Assembly (NCBI RefSeq): GCF_030285365.1 | Contig: NZ_JASVDS010000001.1 | Span: 248,001 to 312,000 of the forward strand | Source of the DNA: Roseateles subflavus | GTDB lineage: Bacteria > Pseudomonadota > Gammaproteobacteria > Burkholderiales > Burkholderiaceae_C | DNA length: 64,000 nucleotides | Reading direction: 5' to 3' | Part shown: in pieces, positions 24,782-34,341 of the stretch | How positions within the stretch are numbered: the first letter of the stretch is position 1 | How the letters are laid out: each line of letters opens with the position of its first letter | The notes under the pieces: generated by a model | The model's input: the letters and a program-made list of their open reading frames with translations, nothing else | Told to the model about the DNA's origin: nothing | Databases searched by the model: none | Position numbers and translations under genes: made by a program

Positions 24782-25861
24782 ATGAGCCTCAACTTCCACC
24801 CCCTGCGCGTCCGCGACGTCCGCCCGGACACCGAAGAAGCCGTGATCGTCAGCTTTGACGTGCCGCCTGAATCCGCGGAGCTGTTCAAGTTCACCCAGGG
24901 GCAATACCTGACCCTGCGCGCGGACGTCGATGGCGAGGACCTGCGCCGCTCCTACTCCATCTGCGCCGGCGTCGACGACGGCGAGCTGCGGGTGGGCGTG
25001 CGCAAGGTGATGGGCGGGCGCTTCTCCAACTGGGTCAACCGCGAGCTCAAGGCGGGCGATGTGATCCAGGTCTTCCCGCCGCAGGGCCGCTTCTTCGTGC
25101 CGGTGGAGCCGCAGAGCCAGCGCCACTACGTCGGCATCGCCGGCGGCTCGGGCATCACGCCCATCCTGTCCATCATGAAGACGGTGCTGGCGCAGGAGCC
25201 GGGCAGCCGCTTCACCCTCATCTACGGCAACCGCCGCCAGGCCTCCACGATGTTCAAGGAGGAGATCGAGGACCTGAAGAACCAGTACCTCACCCGTGTC
25301 TCCCTGCACCACGTGTTCAGCGACGAGGTGGTGGACTCGCCCCTGATGGCCGGCATCATGAACCGCGACAAGATCGCCGAGTTCCTGGGCGCGCTCATCG
25401 AGCCCGCCAGCATCGACCACGCCTTCATCTGCGGCCCCTACCAGATGAACGATGAGGCCGAGGCCGCGCTGCTGGCGGCCGGCGTGAAGCCCGAAGCCAT
25501 CCACATCGAGCGCTTCGGCACGCCCGAGATGCAGGCCGGCCAACCCGCGCCGCACGAGGTCCGCGAAGGCGACGCCGAGGTGGCCACGGTGCTGGTGATC
25601 CGCGACGGCCTCTCGCGCGAGATCAGCGTCAGCAAGAGCGATCCCAGCATCCTCGACGCCGCCGCCCGCGCCGGCATGGACGTGCCCTTCTCCTGCAAGA
25701 GCGGCGTGTGCTCCACCTGCCGCTGCAAGCTGATCGAGGGCGAGGTGCGCATGGACAAGAACTTCGCGCTGGAGAAACACGAGGTGGCGGCCGGCTTCAT
25801 CCTGAGCTGCCAGGCGCATGCCTTGACGTCGCGCGTCGTCATCTCTTTCGATGAACGTTGA
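24782..25861 (+). CDS. paaE: PaaE, NADPH-dependent epoxidase reductase
   Basis: This 359-residue class IA-like reductase has an FAD domain (about 1-105, RSYSICAGVDDGELRVGVRK), an NAD(P) domain (about 110-230, YVGIAGGSGITPILSIMK) and a C-terminal plant-type [2Fe-2S] ferredoxin domain (about 260-359) with cysteines in FSCKSGVCSTCRCKLIEG and the late LSCQAH. It passes electrons from NADPH to the PaaA di-iron centre. It is the last gene of the tight paaABCDE block; paaR follows after 37 nt. Confidence 0.95.
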   Translation: MSLNFHPLRVRDVRPDTEEAVIVSFDVPPESAELFKFTQGQYLTLRADVDGEDLRRSYSICAGVDDGELRVGVRKVMGGRFSNWVNRELKAGDVIQVFPPQGRFFVPVEPQSQRHYVGIAGGSGITPILSIMKTVLAQEPGSRFTLIYGNRRQASTMFKEEIEDLKNQYLTRVSLHHVFSDEVVDSPLMAGIMNRDKIAEFLGALIEPASIDHAFICGPYQMNDEAEAALLAAGVKPEAIHIERFGTPEMQAGQPAPHEVREGDAEVATVLVIRDGLSREISVSKSDPSILDAAARAGMDVPFSCKSGVCSTCRCKLIEGEVRMDKNFALEKHEVAAGFILSCQAHALTSRVVISFDER

Positions 25862-25898
25862 GAATCCGGCCTTTTCCACGCAACGACAAGACTGACAA

Positions 25899-26507
25899 AT
25901 GGCCAGAGGCAGAGCCCCCGGATTCGATGCCAGCCGCGACCAGATCCTGGCGCAGGCGGCGCGGCTCTTTGCCGCGCAAGGCTATGCCGGCACCTCCATG
26001 AACCAGGTGGCGGAGGCCTGCGCGGTGAGCAAGCCCACGCTCTATCACTATGTGCGGGACAAGCACGAGCTGCTGGTGCAGATCTGCGAGACGCATGTGC
26101 AGGGCCTGGCCGCGCTGGTGGCCGAGGTGAAGGGGCAAGACCTGGCCCCCGAGCCGCACCTGCGCGCCCTCATCGCCCGCTTCATGCAGGCCTATGGCGA
26201 GGCGCAGAACGAGCACCGCGTGCTGACCGAGGACGTCAAGTTCCTGGAGGGCGCCGACCAGGAGCGCCTGCTGGCCGTCGAGCGCCAGGTGGTCAACGCC
26301 TTCGCCGAGGCGGTGGCCGCCGTGCGCCCGGAGCTGCAGGCCGCCAAGCTGCACAAGCCGCTGACCATGCTGCTCTTCGGCATGATCAACTGGACCTTCA
26401 CCTGGCTGAAGCCCGATGGCGAGCTCAGCTACGACTCGGTCGCGCCCATGGTGGCCGACCTCTTCTTCGGTGGCCTCGGGGCGGTCGGACGCTCGCAAGC
26501 CTCGTGA
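25899..26507 (+). CDS. paaR: PaaR, TetR-family repressor of phenylacetate genes
   Basis: This 202-residue TetR-type regulator has an N-terminal helix-turn-helix (about 12-58), ILAQAARLFAAQGYAGTSMNQVAEACAVSKPTLYHYVRDK split over two helices, and a ligand-binding domain of the TetR_C_33 type thereafter. In beta-proteobacteria with this gene order such regulators repress paa genes until phenylacetyl-CoA binds. It sits inside the cluster on the same strand, so it is probably autoregulated with the operon. The likely operator is the palindrome at 19174-19187. Confidence 0.88.
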   Translation: MARGRAPGFDASRDQILAQAARLFAAQGYAGTSMNQVAEACAVSKPTLYHYVRDKHELLVQICETHVQGLAALVAEVKGQDLAPEPHLRALIARFMQAYGEAQNEHRVLTEDVKFLEGADQERLLAVERQVVNAFAEAVAAVRPELQAAKLHKPLTMLLFGMINWTFTWLKPDGELSYDSVAPMVADLFFGGLGAVGRSQAS

Positions 26508-26572
26508 AGGCTTTCGCACCGACGATCACCGCGCGAGGATCCGCATCCTGCAGACACTGGCAAGACCAACAC

Positions 26573-26578
26573 AAGGAG
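26573..26578 (+). promoter_or_regulatory. Ribosome binding site deciding a GTG start
   Basis: AAGGAG is 5 nt upstream of GTG 26584 but 14 nt upstream of the in-frame ATG 26593, so GTG is the more likely start. Confidence 0.7.
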
Positions 26579-26583
26579 ACACC

Positions 26584-27735
26584 GTGAAGCTGATGAAGAA
26601 GACCCTGCTGGCCCTGGCCGGCACCGCCGCCCTGGTGAGTTCGGCCCTGGCCGACATCAACGTGGGCGTGACCGTCTCGGCCACCGGCCCGGCCGCCTCG
26701 CTGGGCATCCCCGAGAAGAACACCTTCAGCCTGCTGCCGACGACCATCGCCGGCCAGAAGGTCAACTACATCGTCCTGGATGACGCCTCGGACACCACCA
26801 CGGCCGTCGCCAACACCCGCAAGCTGATCACCGAGCACAAGGTCGACGTGGTCGTGGGCTCCACCGTGACGCCCAACAGCCTGGCCATGATCGACGCCGT
26901 GGCCGAGAGCCAGACGCCCATGATCTCCATGGCGGCCTCGGCCCGCATCGTCGAGCCCGTCGATGCCAAGAAGCGCTGGGTCTTCAAGACGCCGCAGAAC
27001 GACATCATGATGGCCCTGGCCATCGCCTCGCACATGGCCAGCCAGGGCGTGAAGACGGTCGGCTTCGTCGGCTTCGCCGATGCCTACGGCGAGGGCTGGT
27101 ACAACGAGTTCAACAAGGTCGCCTCGACCAAGGGCCTGACCATCGTCGCCAACGAGCGCTACAACCGCACCGACACCTCGGTGACCGGCCAGGTGCTGAA
27201 GCTCCTCGCCGCCAAGCCGGACGCGGTGCTGGTGGCCGGCAGCGGCACGCCGGCCGCCCTGCCCCAGAAGTCGCTCAAGGAGCGCGGCTACGCCGGCAAG
27301 TTCTACCAGACGCATGGCGTCGCGAACAACGACTTCCTGCGCGTCGGCGGCAAGGACGTCGAAGGCACCTTCCTGCCCTCGGGCCCGGTGCTGGTGGCCA
27401 CGCAGCTGCCCGCCGATCACCCGGTCAAGAAGAGCGCGCTGGACTACGTCGCCAAGTACGAGGCGGCCTTCGGCAAGGGCTCGGTCTCGACCTTCGGCGG
27501 CCATGCCTGGGATGCCGGCCAGCTGCTGCAGGCGGCCATCCCCGCGGCCGTGAAGAAGGCCCAGCCCGGCACGCCCGCCTTCCGCGCCGCCCTGCGCGAC
27601 GCGCTGGAAGCCGTCAAGGAGATGCCCGGCGCCCACGGCGTGTTCAGCATGTCCGACAAGGACCATCTCGGCCTCGACCAGCGCGCCCGCGTGATGGTCA
27701 AGATCGAGAACGGCGGCTGGAAGTACCAGCCCTGA
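26584..27735 (+). CDS. Branched-chain amino acid-type ABC substrate-binding protein in the paa cluster
   Basis: This 383-residue LivK-type periplasmic binding protein has the signal peptide MKKTLLALAGTAALVSSALA, then a mature start DINVGVTVSATGPAASLGIPEKN. The Peripla_BP_6 fold shows ANTRKLITEHKVDVVVGSTV, VGFVGFADAYGEGW and TFGGHAWDAGQLL. Starting at GTG fits the RBS. The cluster has no permease or ATPase genes for it. Between paaR and paaZ it may deliver phenylacetate or a related aromatic acid to a transporter encoded elsewhere; that is inference from position. A clear terminator follows at 27793. Confidence 0.88.
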   Translation: MKLMKKTLLALAGTAALVSSALADINVGVTVSATGPAASLGIPEKNTFSLLPTTIAGQKVNYIVLDDASDTTTAVANTRKLITEHKVDVVVGSTVTPNSLAMIDAVAESQTPMISMAASARIVEPVDAKKRWVFKTPQNDIMMALAIASHMASQGVKTVGFVGFADAYGEGWYNEFNKVASTKGLTIVANERYNRTDTSVTGQVLKLLAAKPDAVLVAGSGTPAALPQKSLKERGYAGKFYQTHGVANNDFLRVGGKDVEGTFLPSGPVLVATQLPADHPVKKSALDYVAKYEAAFGKGSVSTFGGHAWDAGQLLQAAIPAAVKKAQPGTPAFRAALRDALEAVKEMPGAHGVFSMSDKDHLGLDQRARVMVKIENGGWKYQP

Positions 27736-27792
27736 TCGACCCCGGCGGACGGCGGTGCCCCGCGGGCGCCGCCGCCTGACCCGCACTGAAGC

Positions 27793-27818
27793 GCCCCGCC
27801 CCGCGGGGCCTTTCTTTC
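27793..27818 (+). terminator. Rho-independent terminator after the binding-protein gene
   Basis: A perfect 7-bp stem GCCCCGC/GCGGGGC with a CCC loop is followed by CTTTCTTTC. It separates the paaG-to-binding-protein transcript from paaZ, which must have its own promoter or depend on read-through. Confidence 0.7.
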
Positions 27819-27849
27819 ACCCCTTCACAAGCCATCCGGAGGAGCCGCC

Positions 27850-29904
27850 ATGAGCGCCAACGTCCCTGTTCTTCAAAGCCTGATCGCCGGCCGCTGGGTC
27901 GGCAGCCAGGCCGCTCGCGGCCTTCACAGCGCGCTCAACGGTCGCCTCATCGCCCAGACCCACGCCGAGAGCCTCGACTTCGGCGAGAGCCTGGCCTACG
28001 CCCGGGGTCAGGCCTTGCCTGCCCTGCTGAAGTCCACCTTCCAGCATCGCGCCGCCACGCTCAAGGCCCTGGCCGCCTACCTGATGGAACGCAAGGAGCA
28101 GCTCTACGCCATCTCCGTGCACACCGGCGGCACGCGCCCGGACAACTGGATCGACATCGAGGGCGGCATCGGCACCCTCTACGCCTACGCCTCTATGGGC
28201 CGGCGCGAGCTGCCCTCCAGCAACGTGTTCCACGAGGGCCCGGCCCAGCAGCTGGGCAAGGAAGGCCACTTCTGGGGCAGCCACGTGCTGGTGCCCAAGC
28301 GCGGCGTGGCCGTGCACATCAACGCCTTCAACTTCCCCATGTGGGGCATGCTGGAGAAGTTCGCCCCCACCTTCCTGGCGGGCATGCCCAGCATCGTCAA
28401 GCCCGCAACGGCGACGAGCTATGTGGCCGAGGCCTGCGTGCGCCTGATCCAGGAGAGCGGCCTGCTGCCCGAAGGCGCGCTGCAGCTGATCGTCGGCAGC
28501 TCGGGCGACCTGCTGGACCGTCTGGAGGAGACCGACGTCGTCACCTTCACCGGCTCGGCCGACACCGCCGCCATGCTGCGCGTCAACAAGAACCTGATCG
28601 CGCGCTCCATCCCCTTCAACGCCGAGGCCGACAGCCTCAACTGCGCCATCCTGGCCCCGGACGTCACGCCGGACGACCCCGAGTTCGAGCTCTTCGTCAA
28701 GGAAGTGGCCAAGGAGATGAGCGCCAAGGCCGGCCAGAAGTGCACGGCCATCCGCCGCGCCATCGTGCCGCGCCATCTGGTGGACGCCGTGGGCGAGAAG
28801 CTGCGCGAGCGGCTCTCCAAGATCAAGGTGGGCGACCCCGCCGTCGAGGGCGTGCGCATGGGCGCGCTGGCCTCGCGCGAGCAGCAGCACGACGTCACCG
28901 AGCGCGTGGCCCTGCTCTCGCAAGGCAACGAGGTGCTGCTGAGCGCCCGCGACGGCTTCGCGCCCATGGGCGAGGGAGCGGCCGAGGGCGCCTTCTTCGC
29001 GCCCACGCTGCTGCTGTGCCGCCACCCGCTGGCCAACGAGACGGTGCACAGCGTCGAGGCCTTCGGCCCCGTGTCCACGCTGATGCCCTACGAGGACTTC
29101 GACGAGGCCCTGCACCTGGCCGCCAAGGGCCGCGGCAGCCTGGTCGGCTCCGTCATCACCAAGACGCCGGCCCTGGCCGCGCAGGCCGTGATGCACGCGG
29201 GTGCCTTCCACGGCCGCATCCACGTGCTGGACCGCGACGCCGCCAAGGAATCGACGGGCCACGGCTCGCCCCTGCCCATGCTCAAGCACGGCGGCCCGGG
29301 CCGCGCCGGCGGCGGCGAGGAGCTGGGCGGCATCCGCGCCGTCAAGCACTACCTGCAGCGCGTGGCGGTGCAGGGCTCGCCCACCATGCTGACCGCCATC
29401 ACCGGCGAGTACCAGCGCGGCGGCAAGGTGCAGGAAGACGCCATCCACCCCTTCCGCAAGCACTTCGAGGAGATCCAGGTCGGCGACTCCCTGCTCACGC
29501 ACCGCCGCACGGTCAGCGAGGCGGACATCGTCAACTTCGGCGGCGTCTCGGGCGACTACTTCTACATGCACTTCGACGAGGTCGCCGCCAAGGACACGCA
29601 GTTCGGCCAGCGCATCGCGCATGGCTACTTCGTGCTGTCGGCTGCCGCCGGTCTGTTCGTGTCGCCCGCGCCGGGCCCGGTGCTGGCCAACTACGGCCTG
29701 GACACCCTGCGCTTCGTGAACCCCGTGGCCATCGGTGACACCATCCAGGCCCGACTCACCTGCAAGCGCCGCATCGACCGCGGCAACCGCCCGGACCAGC
29801 CGCCGCAGGGCGTGGTGGCCTGGGACGTGCAGGTGATGAACCAGCGCGGCGAGCTCGTCGCCAGCTACGACATCCTGACGCTGGTCGCGAAGAAGAACGG
29901 CTGA
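27850..29904 (+). CDS. paaZ: PaaZ, bifunctional oxepin-CoA hydrolase / semialdehyde dehydrogenase
   Basis: This 684-residue fusion has an N-terminal aldehyde dehydrogenase domain (about 1-520) with catalytic Glu259 (NAEADSLN) and Cys298 ([10 protein letters not shown]). The C-terminal MaoC-type (R)-hydratase domain (about 530-684) has [20 protein letters not shown] and [15 protein letters not shown], providing the Asp/His pair. The hydratase opens oxepin-CoA and the dehydrogenase oxidises the resulting semialdehyde with NADP+. Both active sites look intact. It follows a terminator by about 30 nt, with GGAGGAG just before the ATG, and is probably separately transcribed. Confidence 0.95.
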   Translation: MSANVPVLQSLIAGRWVGSQAARGLHSALNGRLIAQTHAESLDFGESLAYARGQALPALLKSTFQHRAATLKALAAYLMERKEQLYAISVHTGGTRPDNWIDIEGGIGTLYAYASMGRRELPSSNVFHEGPAQQLGKEGHFWGSHVLVPKRGVAVHINAFNFPMWGMLEKFAPTFLAGMPSIVKPATATSYVAEACVRLIQESGLLPEGALQLIVGSSGDLLDRLEETDVVTFTGSADTAAMLRVNKNLIARSIPFNAEADSLNCAILAPDVTPDDPEFELFVKEVAKEMSAKAGQKCTAIRRAIVPRHLVDAVGEKLRERLSKIKVGDPAVEGVRMGALASREQQHDVTERVALLSQGNEVLLSARDGFAPMGEGAAEGAFFAPTLLLCRHPLANETVHSVEAFGPVSTLMPYEDFDEALHLAAKGRGSLVGSVITKTPALAAQAVMHAGAFHGRIHVLDRDAAKESTGHGSPLPMLKHGGPGRAGGGEELGGIRAVKHYLQRVAVQGSPTMLTAITGEYQRGGKVQEDAIHPFRKHFEEIQVGDSLLTHRRTVSEADIVNFGGVSGDYFYMHFDEVAAKDTQFGQRIAHGYFVLSAAAGLFVSPAPGPVLANYGLDTLRFVNPVAIGDTIQARLTCKRRIDRGNRPDQPPQGVVAWDVQVMNQRGELVASYDILTLVAKKNG

Positions 29905-29924
29905 TCCGCCACGGCGCCGGGGGC

Positions 29925-30701
29925 TCAGGCCCTCGGCACCAGCCGGATCTCGAAGAGCTGCGGCCAGAGCTTGCCGGTCACGAAGAGGCGCTTGGCGGCG
30001 GCGTCGTAGGCGATGCCGTTGAGCACGTCCGCCTGTCGCGCCTGCGCCGGGGGCAGCAGGCCGCGCAGGTCGATCCAGCCGCGCACCTGGCCGGTCGCCG
30101 GGTCGATGCGGGCGATGACGTCCTGCTGCCACACGTTCGCCCAGACCTGGCCGTCCACCCATTCCAGCTCGTTGAGCTGGTCCAGCGGGCGGCCCAGGGC
30201 GCTCACGGAGACGCGGCGCACCTCCTTCATCGTGGCCGGATCCAGGAAGCGCAGCTGCGCGGTGCCGTCGCTCATGATGAGCTGCTCGCCGTTGTGCGTC
30301 AGGCCCCAGCCCTCGCCGCCGTAGCGGAACTCGCGCTTCTTCTTGAGCGTCTTCCTGTCCCACACGAAGCCGAGCTGGGACTTCCACGTCAGGCTGAAGA
30401 TCTCGTCGCCGAAGAGGGTCATCCCCTCCCCGAAGTGCTCGGCCGGCACATCCGCCTTCTGCAGCACGCGCCCATCCGCGAGGTTGACGCGGCGGATCGT
30501 GCTCTGCCCTTCCAGGCCGGTGCTTTCATAGAGATGGCCCTCGTGCCATTCCAGGCCCTGGGTGAACGCACCCGGGTCGTGCGGGTAGGCCTTGACCACC
30601 GCCACGCCGGACACGGGCAGGGCGATGCGCTGGGCCCGGGCCGTTCCCAGGCCACCGGCGGCCAGCAGGGAGAGCAGGAAATCGCGTTTGCGCAGGGTCA
30701 T
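29925..30701 (-). CDS. Glutaminyl-peptide cyclotransferase (bacterial five-bladed type)
   Basis: This 258-residue exported protein has a short leader with a twin-Arg-like MTLRKRDFLLSLLAAGGLG ending TARAQ, then a beta-propeller of the Glu_cyclase_2 family. Family segments are HDPGAFTQGLEWHEGHLYESTG, AEHFGEGMTLFGDEIFSLTWK, GEGWGLTHNGEQLIMSDG and LNELEWVDGQVWANVWQQD. It cyclises N-terminal glutamine of peptides to pyroglutamate in the periplasm. ATG 30701 is preferred over GTG 30710. It converges on paaZ, with 20 nt between the stops. Confidence 0.9.
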   Translation of the reverse strand: MTLRKRDFLLSLLAAGGLGTARAQRIALPVSGVAVVKAYPHDPGAFTQGLEWHEGHLYESTGLEGQSTIRRVNLADGRVLQKADVPAEHFGEGMTLFGDEIFSLTWKSQLGFVWDRKTLKKKREFRYGGEGWGLTHNGEQLIMSDGTAQLRFLDPATMKEVRRVSVSALGRPLDQLNELEWVDGQVWANVWQQDVIARIDPATGQVRGWIDLRGLLPPAQARQADVLNGIAYDAAAKRLFVTGKLWPQLFEIRLVPRA

Positions 30702-30836
30702 GGGCGTCACTCGGCAAGTCGGGAGGCGCGGCTATTGTCGCGGTTGCGCCGTGGCCACGCGCCGGACTTTGCGTGCCATTACAGTGCACCGCAGACGGGC
30801 CTCTCGCGTTGAAGCCTGCACACCCGAGGAGGATGC

Positions 30837-33800
30837 ATGCCCCCCTGCACCCATCGCCCAGGCAAGACCTGGCACCGGCCGGCCCTGCTGGCCCTGCACC
30901 TGGCCTGGCTCAGCCTGGCCGCCCCCGTGGCCGAGGCCGCGCCCTGGAAAGTCCGTGCCGACACCCAGGTGCAGCTGGAGCTGCGCCAGATCGGCTGGCG
31001 TCTGCAGGGCCCCTTCGCCGAGCAGCGCGTCGAGCTGGTCCTGCGCAACCCTTCGAACCGCCCCATGGAGGCGACCGTGCTGCTGCCTCTGGCGGACGGC
31101 GAACGGCTGCGCGGCTACGCGCTGGACATCAACGGCGAGTTGCGCGACGCCGTGCCCGTGGAGCGCGTCCAGGCCCGCGTGGCCTTCGAGACCCAGACCG
31201 CCCTGCGGGTGGACCCGGCCCTCGTCGAGCGCGACAGCGACAGCGACTACCGCCTGCGCGTCTTCCCCATCCCGGCCCGCGGTGAACGCCGTCTGCGCAT
31301 CGACCTGGCCCGCCTGGCCGAGCGCAGCGACTGCGGCTGGCGTCACACGCTGAGTGCCGACGCGCTCCCCGAGGGCAGCCAGCTGGCCGCCACGCTGAGC
31401 GCCAGCCTGAAGCCCGTCCTCGTGCCGGAGGGGCTGGACGAGCCGGCGCCTGCCGCCGACAAGTCCGCGTCGGCCGCGGCCTGGACCGCCACCCTGCCGC
31501 TGCGCAGCGGCGACGCGCCCCGCACGGTCTGCCTCCCGGCGCCCGGGCAGCCCGCCGGCTTCACGCACCGCCTGGACGACGGTACCGAGTTCCGCTGGCT
31601 GGAGGTCCCGATGGCCGACGCCGGCACGCAGCCCCTGCCGGCGCCGAGCCGGCTGGAGATCGTCTGGGACGCCTCGCTGCGCATGCCCGGCGACCGCCTG
31701 CGTGAACTCCAGCTGCTGGACAGCTACCTGCGGGGCCGCAGCTTGAGCGTGACCCTGACCGTGCTGCGTCTGGGGATGCAGCGCCAGCAGTTCCAGGTTC
31801 GCAACGGCGACTGGACCGCCCTGCGCGAGACCCTGCTTGCCCTGAAGCCTGAAGGCGCGCTGGACCTCGGCAGCTGGTCCCCCGCGGCAGGCGCCCAGCA
31901 GGTGCTGATGTTCAGCGAGCTGCGGCACAGCTGGCCCCATCGCGAGGCCCTGAAGTCGCCGGGGCTGCCTGTGCATTTGGTGTCGCGACAGGTGGCCGAC
32001 ATGGCCCTGGCCCAGCCCCTGCTGCAGGACGGCGGCCAGTGGCTGGACCTGAAGCAGGCCAGCCTCGACGAGCTGGCCCGCCAGCTCACGCTGACCCCCG
32101 GGGTCCGCATCGCCAGCCGCTGGGACCAGGCCGCCTGGCATGCCGAGAGCCGCACGCCGCGACAGGGCGTGCTGCGGGCCTGCCATGTCCAGCCGGCGGA
32201 CGAAGCGTGGCGCGACAAGCCCGCGCTGCTGCTCAGCCAGCAGGACGCGCAAGGCCGCCGCGAACGCGGCGTGCAGGCCGAGCACTGGACGCCCGAGCCG
32301 CTGGCCGCCTTCTGGTGCGGCAGCTGGTGGATCCAGACCCTGGAGGTCGAGCCCCTGCGCAACAAGCGCCAGCTCGCGCGCCTGGGCGAGCAGCTGGGCC
32401 TGGTCAACCGGGAGACCAGCCTGCTGGTCCTGGAAACGCTGCAGGACTACATCAACCACGGTGTGATGCCGCCCGGGACGACCCCGGCCATCCGCGAGGC
32501 CGTGCTGCGTGGGCGCGAAGCCAGGGCCGAGCGCGAGCGCGAGCAGTCCACGGTCCAGCGCAGGGCGCTGGCGCTGCAGTGGTCGAGCCGGGAACGCTGG
32601 TGGTCGCGCGACTTCTCGGAAGCGAAGGAGGAAGCCCGCCACCTGCGCGAGCTCGAAGCCCTGGAGAACAGACAGGCCCGGGAGCGCGAGCGCCTGGAGA
32701 GGCAGTTTGAGCGCACGGGCCGTCCGGCCCCGATCGTTGCGACGCAATTCGGCAGCCCGCCGCCGCCGGCTTTCATCCGCCCACCCGAGGTCCATGTGAT
32801 GCCGGCCCCCACACCGGCCCCCAAGGCTGAATCCCCGCCCCCACGGCCGGTGGATGTGCCAGCGCCGCATCCCGCATTGCCGCACCCCGCGGCCCCCACC
32901 CGCGTCGAGCCGCCCCGCGAACCCGCCCCGTCCGTGGCACCCGCCGCTGCCCACACCCTGCGCGCCGTCGCCACCACCGAACGCTACGCCGCCGAGCTCG
33001 CGCAGGCCCGCACCGCGGAGGCGCTGGATCGGCTCGTGGCCGACCTCAGCGGGACCTATGCCGACAGTCCCGCCTTCCATGCCGATGTGGCCGAGCGCTT
33101 CGCCGCGCTGGGCCGCGTGCCCCGCGCGGTGCAGGTGCTCAGCAACATCGTGGCGCTGATGCCCCGCGAGGCCTCGGCCCTGCGCCTGGTGGCCTACCGC
33201 CTGCAGGGCATGGGTCAGGCGGCGCTGGCCCTGGACCTGCTGCTGCGGGCACGGGACCTGGCGCCCGACGAGCCCCAATCCTGGCGCGACGCCGGCCTGG
33301 CCCTGGGGCAGGCCGGCCGCTGCGACGAGGCCGCCGCTTCGCTGCAGCACGTGATGGACACCGCCTGGCCAGACCGCTTCGCCGAGATCGCCCTGATCAG
33401 CCTGGCCGAGCTCAACGACCTGCAGCAGCGCTGCCCCAGCGCGAGCGTCTCGACGCTGCCCGAGGCCCTGCGCAAGTCGCTGCCGGTCGGCCTGCGCGTG
33501 GTCATGCGCTGGGACCTCAACAGCACGGACATCGACCTCCATGTGATCGACCCGCTGAACGAGGAGGCCTTCTTCATGCACCGCGACACCCGCCAGGGCG
33601 GCCACCTCTCGCGCGACTTCACTGCAGGCTACGGCCCCGAGGAATTCATCGTGCGCCAGCCCCTGCCCGGCCGCTACAAGGTCGTCGCGCGCTACTACGG
33701 CAGCCAGCGGGCCACGCTGAGCCGCGGCGCCACGGTGCAGGTCGACGTGCAGACGGGCTTCGGCAGCCCGCAGCTGAAGACGAGGACGATGACCTTCCGG

Positions 33801-33935
33801 CTGGTGGAAGGCGGTGGCGACATCGAGCTCGGCGAGTTCCACCTCGACGCCAAGGGACGGCTGATCGACCCACCGGCCCCGGCACCAGGCCAGGGCAAGG
33901 GCAAGGGCAAGGGACCGAAGCTGCCCGGCCGCTGA
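30837..33935 (+). CDS. VIT-domain / TPR / DUF2135 exported protein
   Basis: This 1032-residue protein has a signal peptide (about 1-35, ending AEAAP). A VIT-like domain follows (about 36-165, FAEQRVELVLRNPSNRPMEATVLLPL). A vWA-like region near 270-400 has VWDASLRMPG where the MIDAS DxSxS would be; the second Ser is Arg, so metal binding is doubtful. Next come a long charged helix (about 560-625), a proline-rich spacer, TPR-like repeats (about 715-850) and a C-terminal DUF2135 domain (about 880-1010: RVVMRWDLNSTDIDLHVIDP, RYKVVARYYGS). Such proteins occur with TonB or MSHA-like systems, but the role is unknown. Monocistronic. Confidence 0.85.
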   Translation: MPPCTHRPGKTWHRPALLALHLAWLSLAAPVAEAAPWKVRADTQVQLELRQIGWRLQGPFAEQRVELVLRNPSNRPMEATVLLPLADGERLRGYALDINGELRDAVPVERVQARVAFETQTALRVDPALVERDSDSDYRLRVFPIPARGERRLRIDLARLAERSDCGWRHTLSADALPEGSQLAATLSASLKPVLVPEGLDEPAPAADKSASAAAWTATLPLRSGDAPRTVCLPAPGQPAGFTHRLDDGTEFRWLEVPMADAGTQPLPAPSRLEIVWDASLRMPGDRLRELQLLDSYLRGRSLSVTLTVLRLGMQRQQFQVRNGDWTALRETLLALKPEGALDLGSWSPAAGAQQVLMFSELRHSWPHREALKSPGLPVHLVSRQVADMALAQPLLQDGGQWLDLKQASLDELARQLTLTPGVRIASRWDQAAWHAESRTPRQGVLRACHVQPADEAWRDKPALLLSQQDAQGRRERGVQAEHWTPEPLAAFWCGSWWIQTLEVEPLRNKRQLARLGEQLGLVNRETSLLVLETLQDYINHGVMPPGTTPAIREAVLRGREARAEREREQSTVQRRALALQWSSRERWWSRDFSEAKEEARHLRELEALENRQARERERLERQFERTGRPAPIVATQFGSPPPPAFIRPPEVHVMPAPTPAPKAESPPPRPVDVPAPHPALPHPAAPTRVEPPREPAPSVAPAAAHTLRAVATTERYAAELAQARTAEALDRLVADLSGTYADSPAFHADVAERFAALGRVPRAVQVLSNIVALMPREASALRLVAYRLQGMGQAALALDLLLRARDLAPDEPQSWRDAGLALGQAGRCDEAAASLQHVMDTAWPDRFAEIALISLAELNDLQQRCPSASVSTLPEALRKSLPVGLRVVMRWDLNSTDIDLHVIDPLNEEAFFMHRDTRQGGHLSRDFTAGYGPEEFIVRQPLPGRYKVVARYYGSQRATLSRGATVQVDVQTGFGSPQLKTRTMTFRLVEGGGDIELGEFHLDAKGRLIDPPAPAPGQGKGKGKGPKLPGR

Positions 33936-33976
33936 GCCGCTGAGCATGGCCGGCTCATGGCCGGCCGATCGCCCAC

Positions 33977-34004
33977 AAAAAAGCCCCGCCTCGGCGGGGC
34001 TTCT
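33977..34004 (-). terminator. Terminator for the DUF1161 gene (possibly bidirectional)
   Basis: A perfect 10-bp stem AAGCCCCGCC/GGCGGGGCTT with a 2-nt TC spacer (effective loop 4 nt). On the minus strand it ends in six T, a strong intrinsic terminator; on the plus strand only TTCTT follows. Confidence 0.85.
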
Positions 34005-34022
34005 TGCTGGCGCGAGCCTCGC

Positions 34023-34256
34023 TCACTTCTTCTCGTAGGTGATCTTCTTGCTGCCGCCTTCGCAGCTGCCGACGACCTTGGCCTCGCCGACCTTGTCGTT
34101 CTCGACCACGGTCAGCGTGTAGTGCTTGACACCCTTCTCGTCGAGCTTGGCGGCGATCTCGGTCTTGAGCTCCTCGCAAGGCTTGGCGGCGGCGAAGGCC
34201 GGGGCGGTCAGAGCGCTGACGGCGAGAGCCAGAGTGGTGGCGACGATCTTGTTCAT
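34023..34256 (-). CDS. DUF1161 small periplasmic protein
   Basis: This 77-residue protein has a signal peptide (MNKIVATTLALAVSALTAPAFA) and a mature domain with two cysteines: KPCEELKTEIAAKLDEKGVK and VVGSCEGGSKKITYEK. This is the DUF1161 pattern, a small periplasmic family of unknown function whose two cysteines probably form a disulphide. It is monocistronic with a strong intrinsic terminator 19 nt past the stop. Confidence 0.92.
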   Translation of the reverse strand: MNKIVATTLALAVSALTAPAFAAAKPCEELKTEIAAKLDEKGVKHYTLTVVENDKVGEAKVVGSCEGGSKKITYEKK

Positions 34257-34341
34257 GGGTTCCTCCGTTGGTCGGGGCGACCCTTGCCGCCCCGCCCCGG
34301 CATTGTCCCGAGATCCGTGACGGCACTGTGGCAGGCCGGCC

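Noticed and set aside
30732-33947. A 1071-codon minus-strand frame across the VIT/DUF2135 gene
   Set aside because: Same reason: the plus strand has clear domains and a signal peptide, the antisense frame none.
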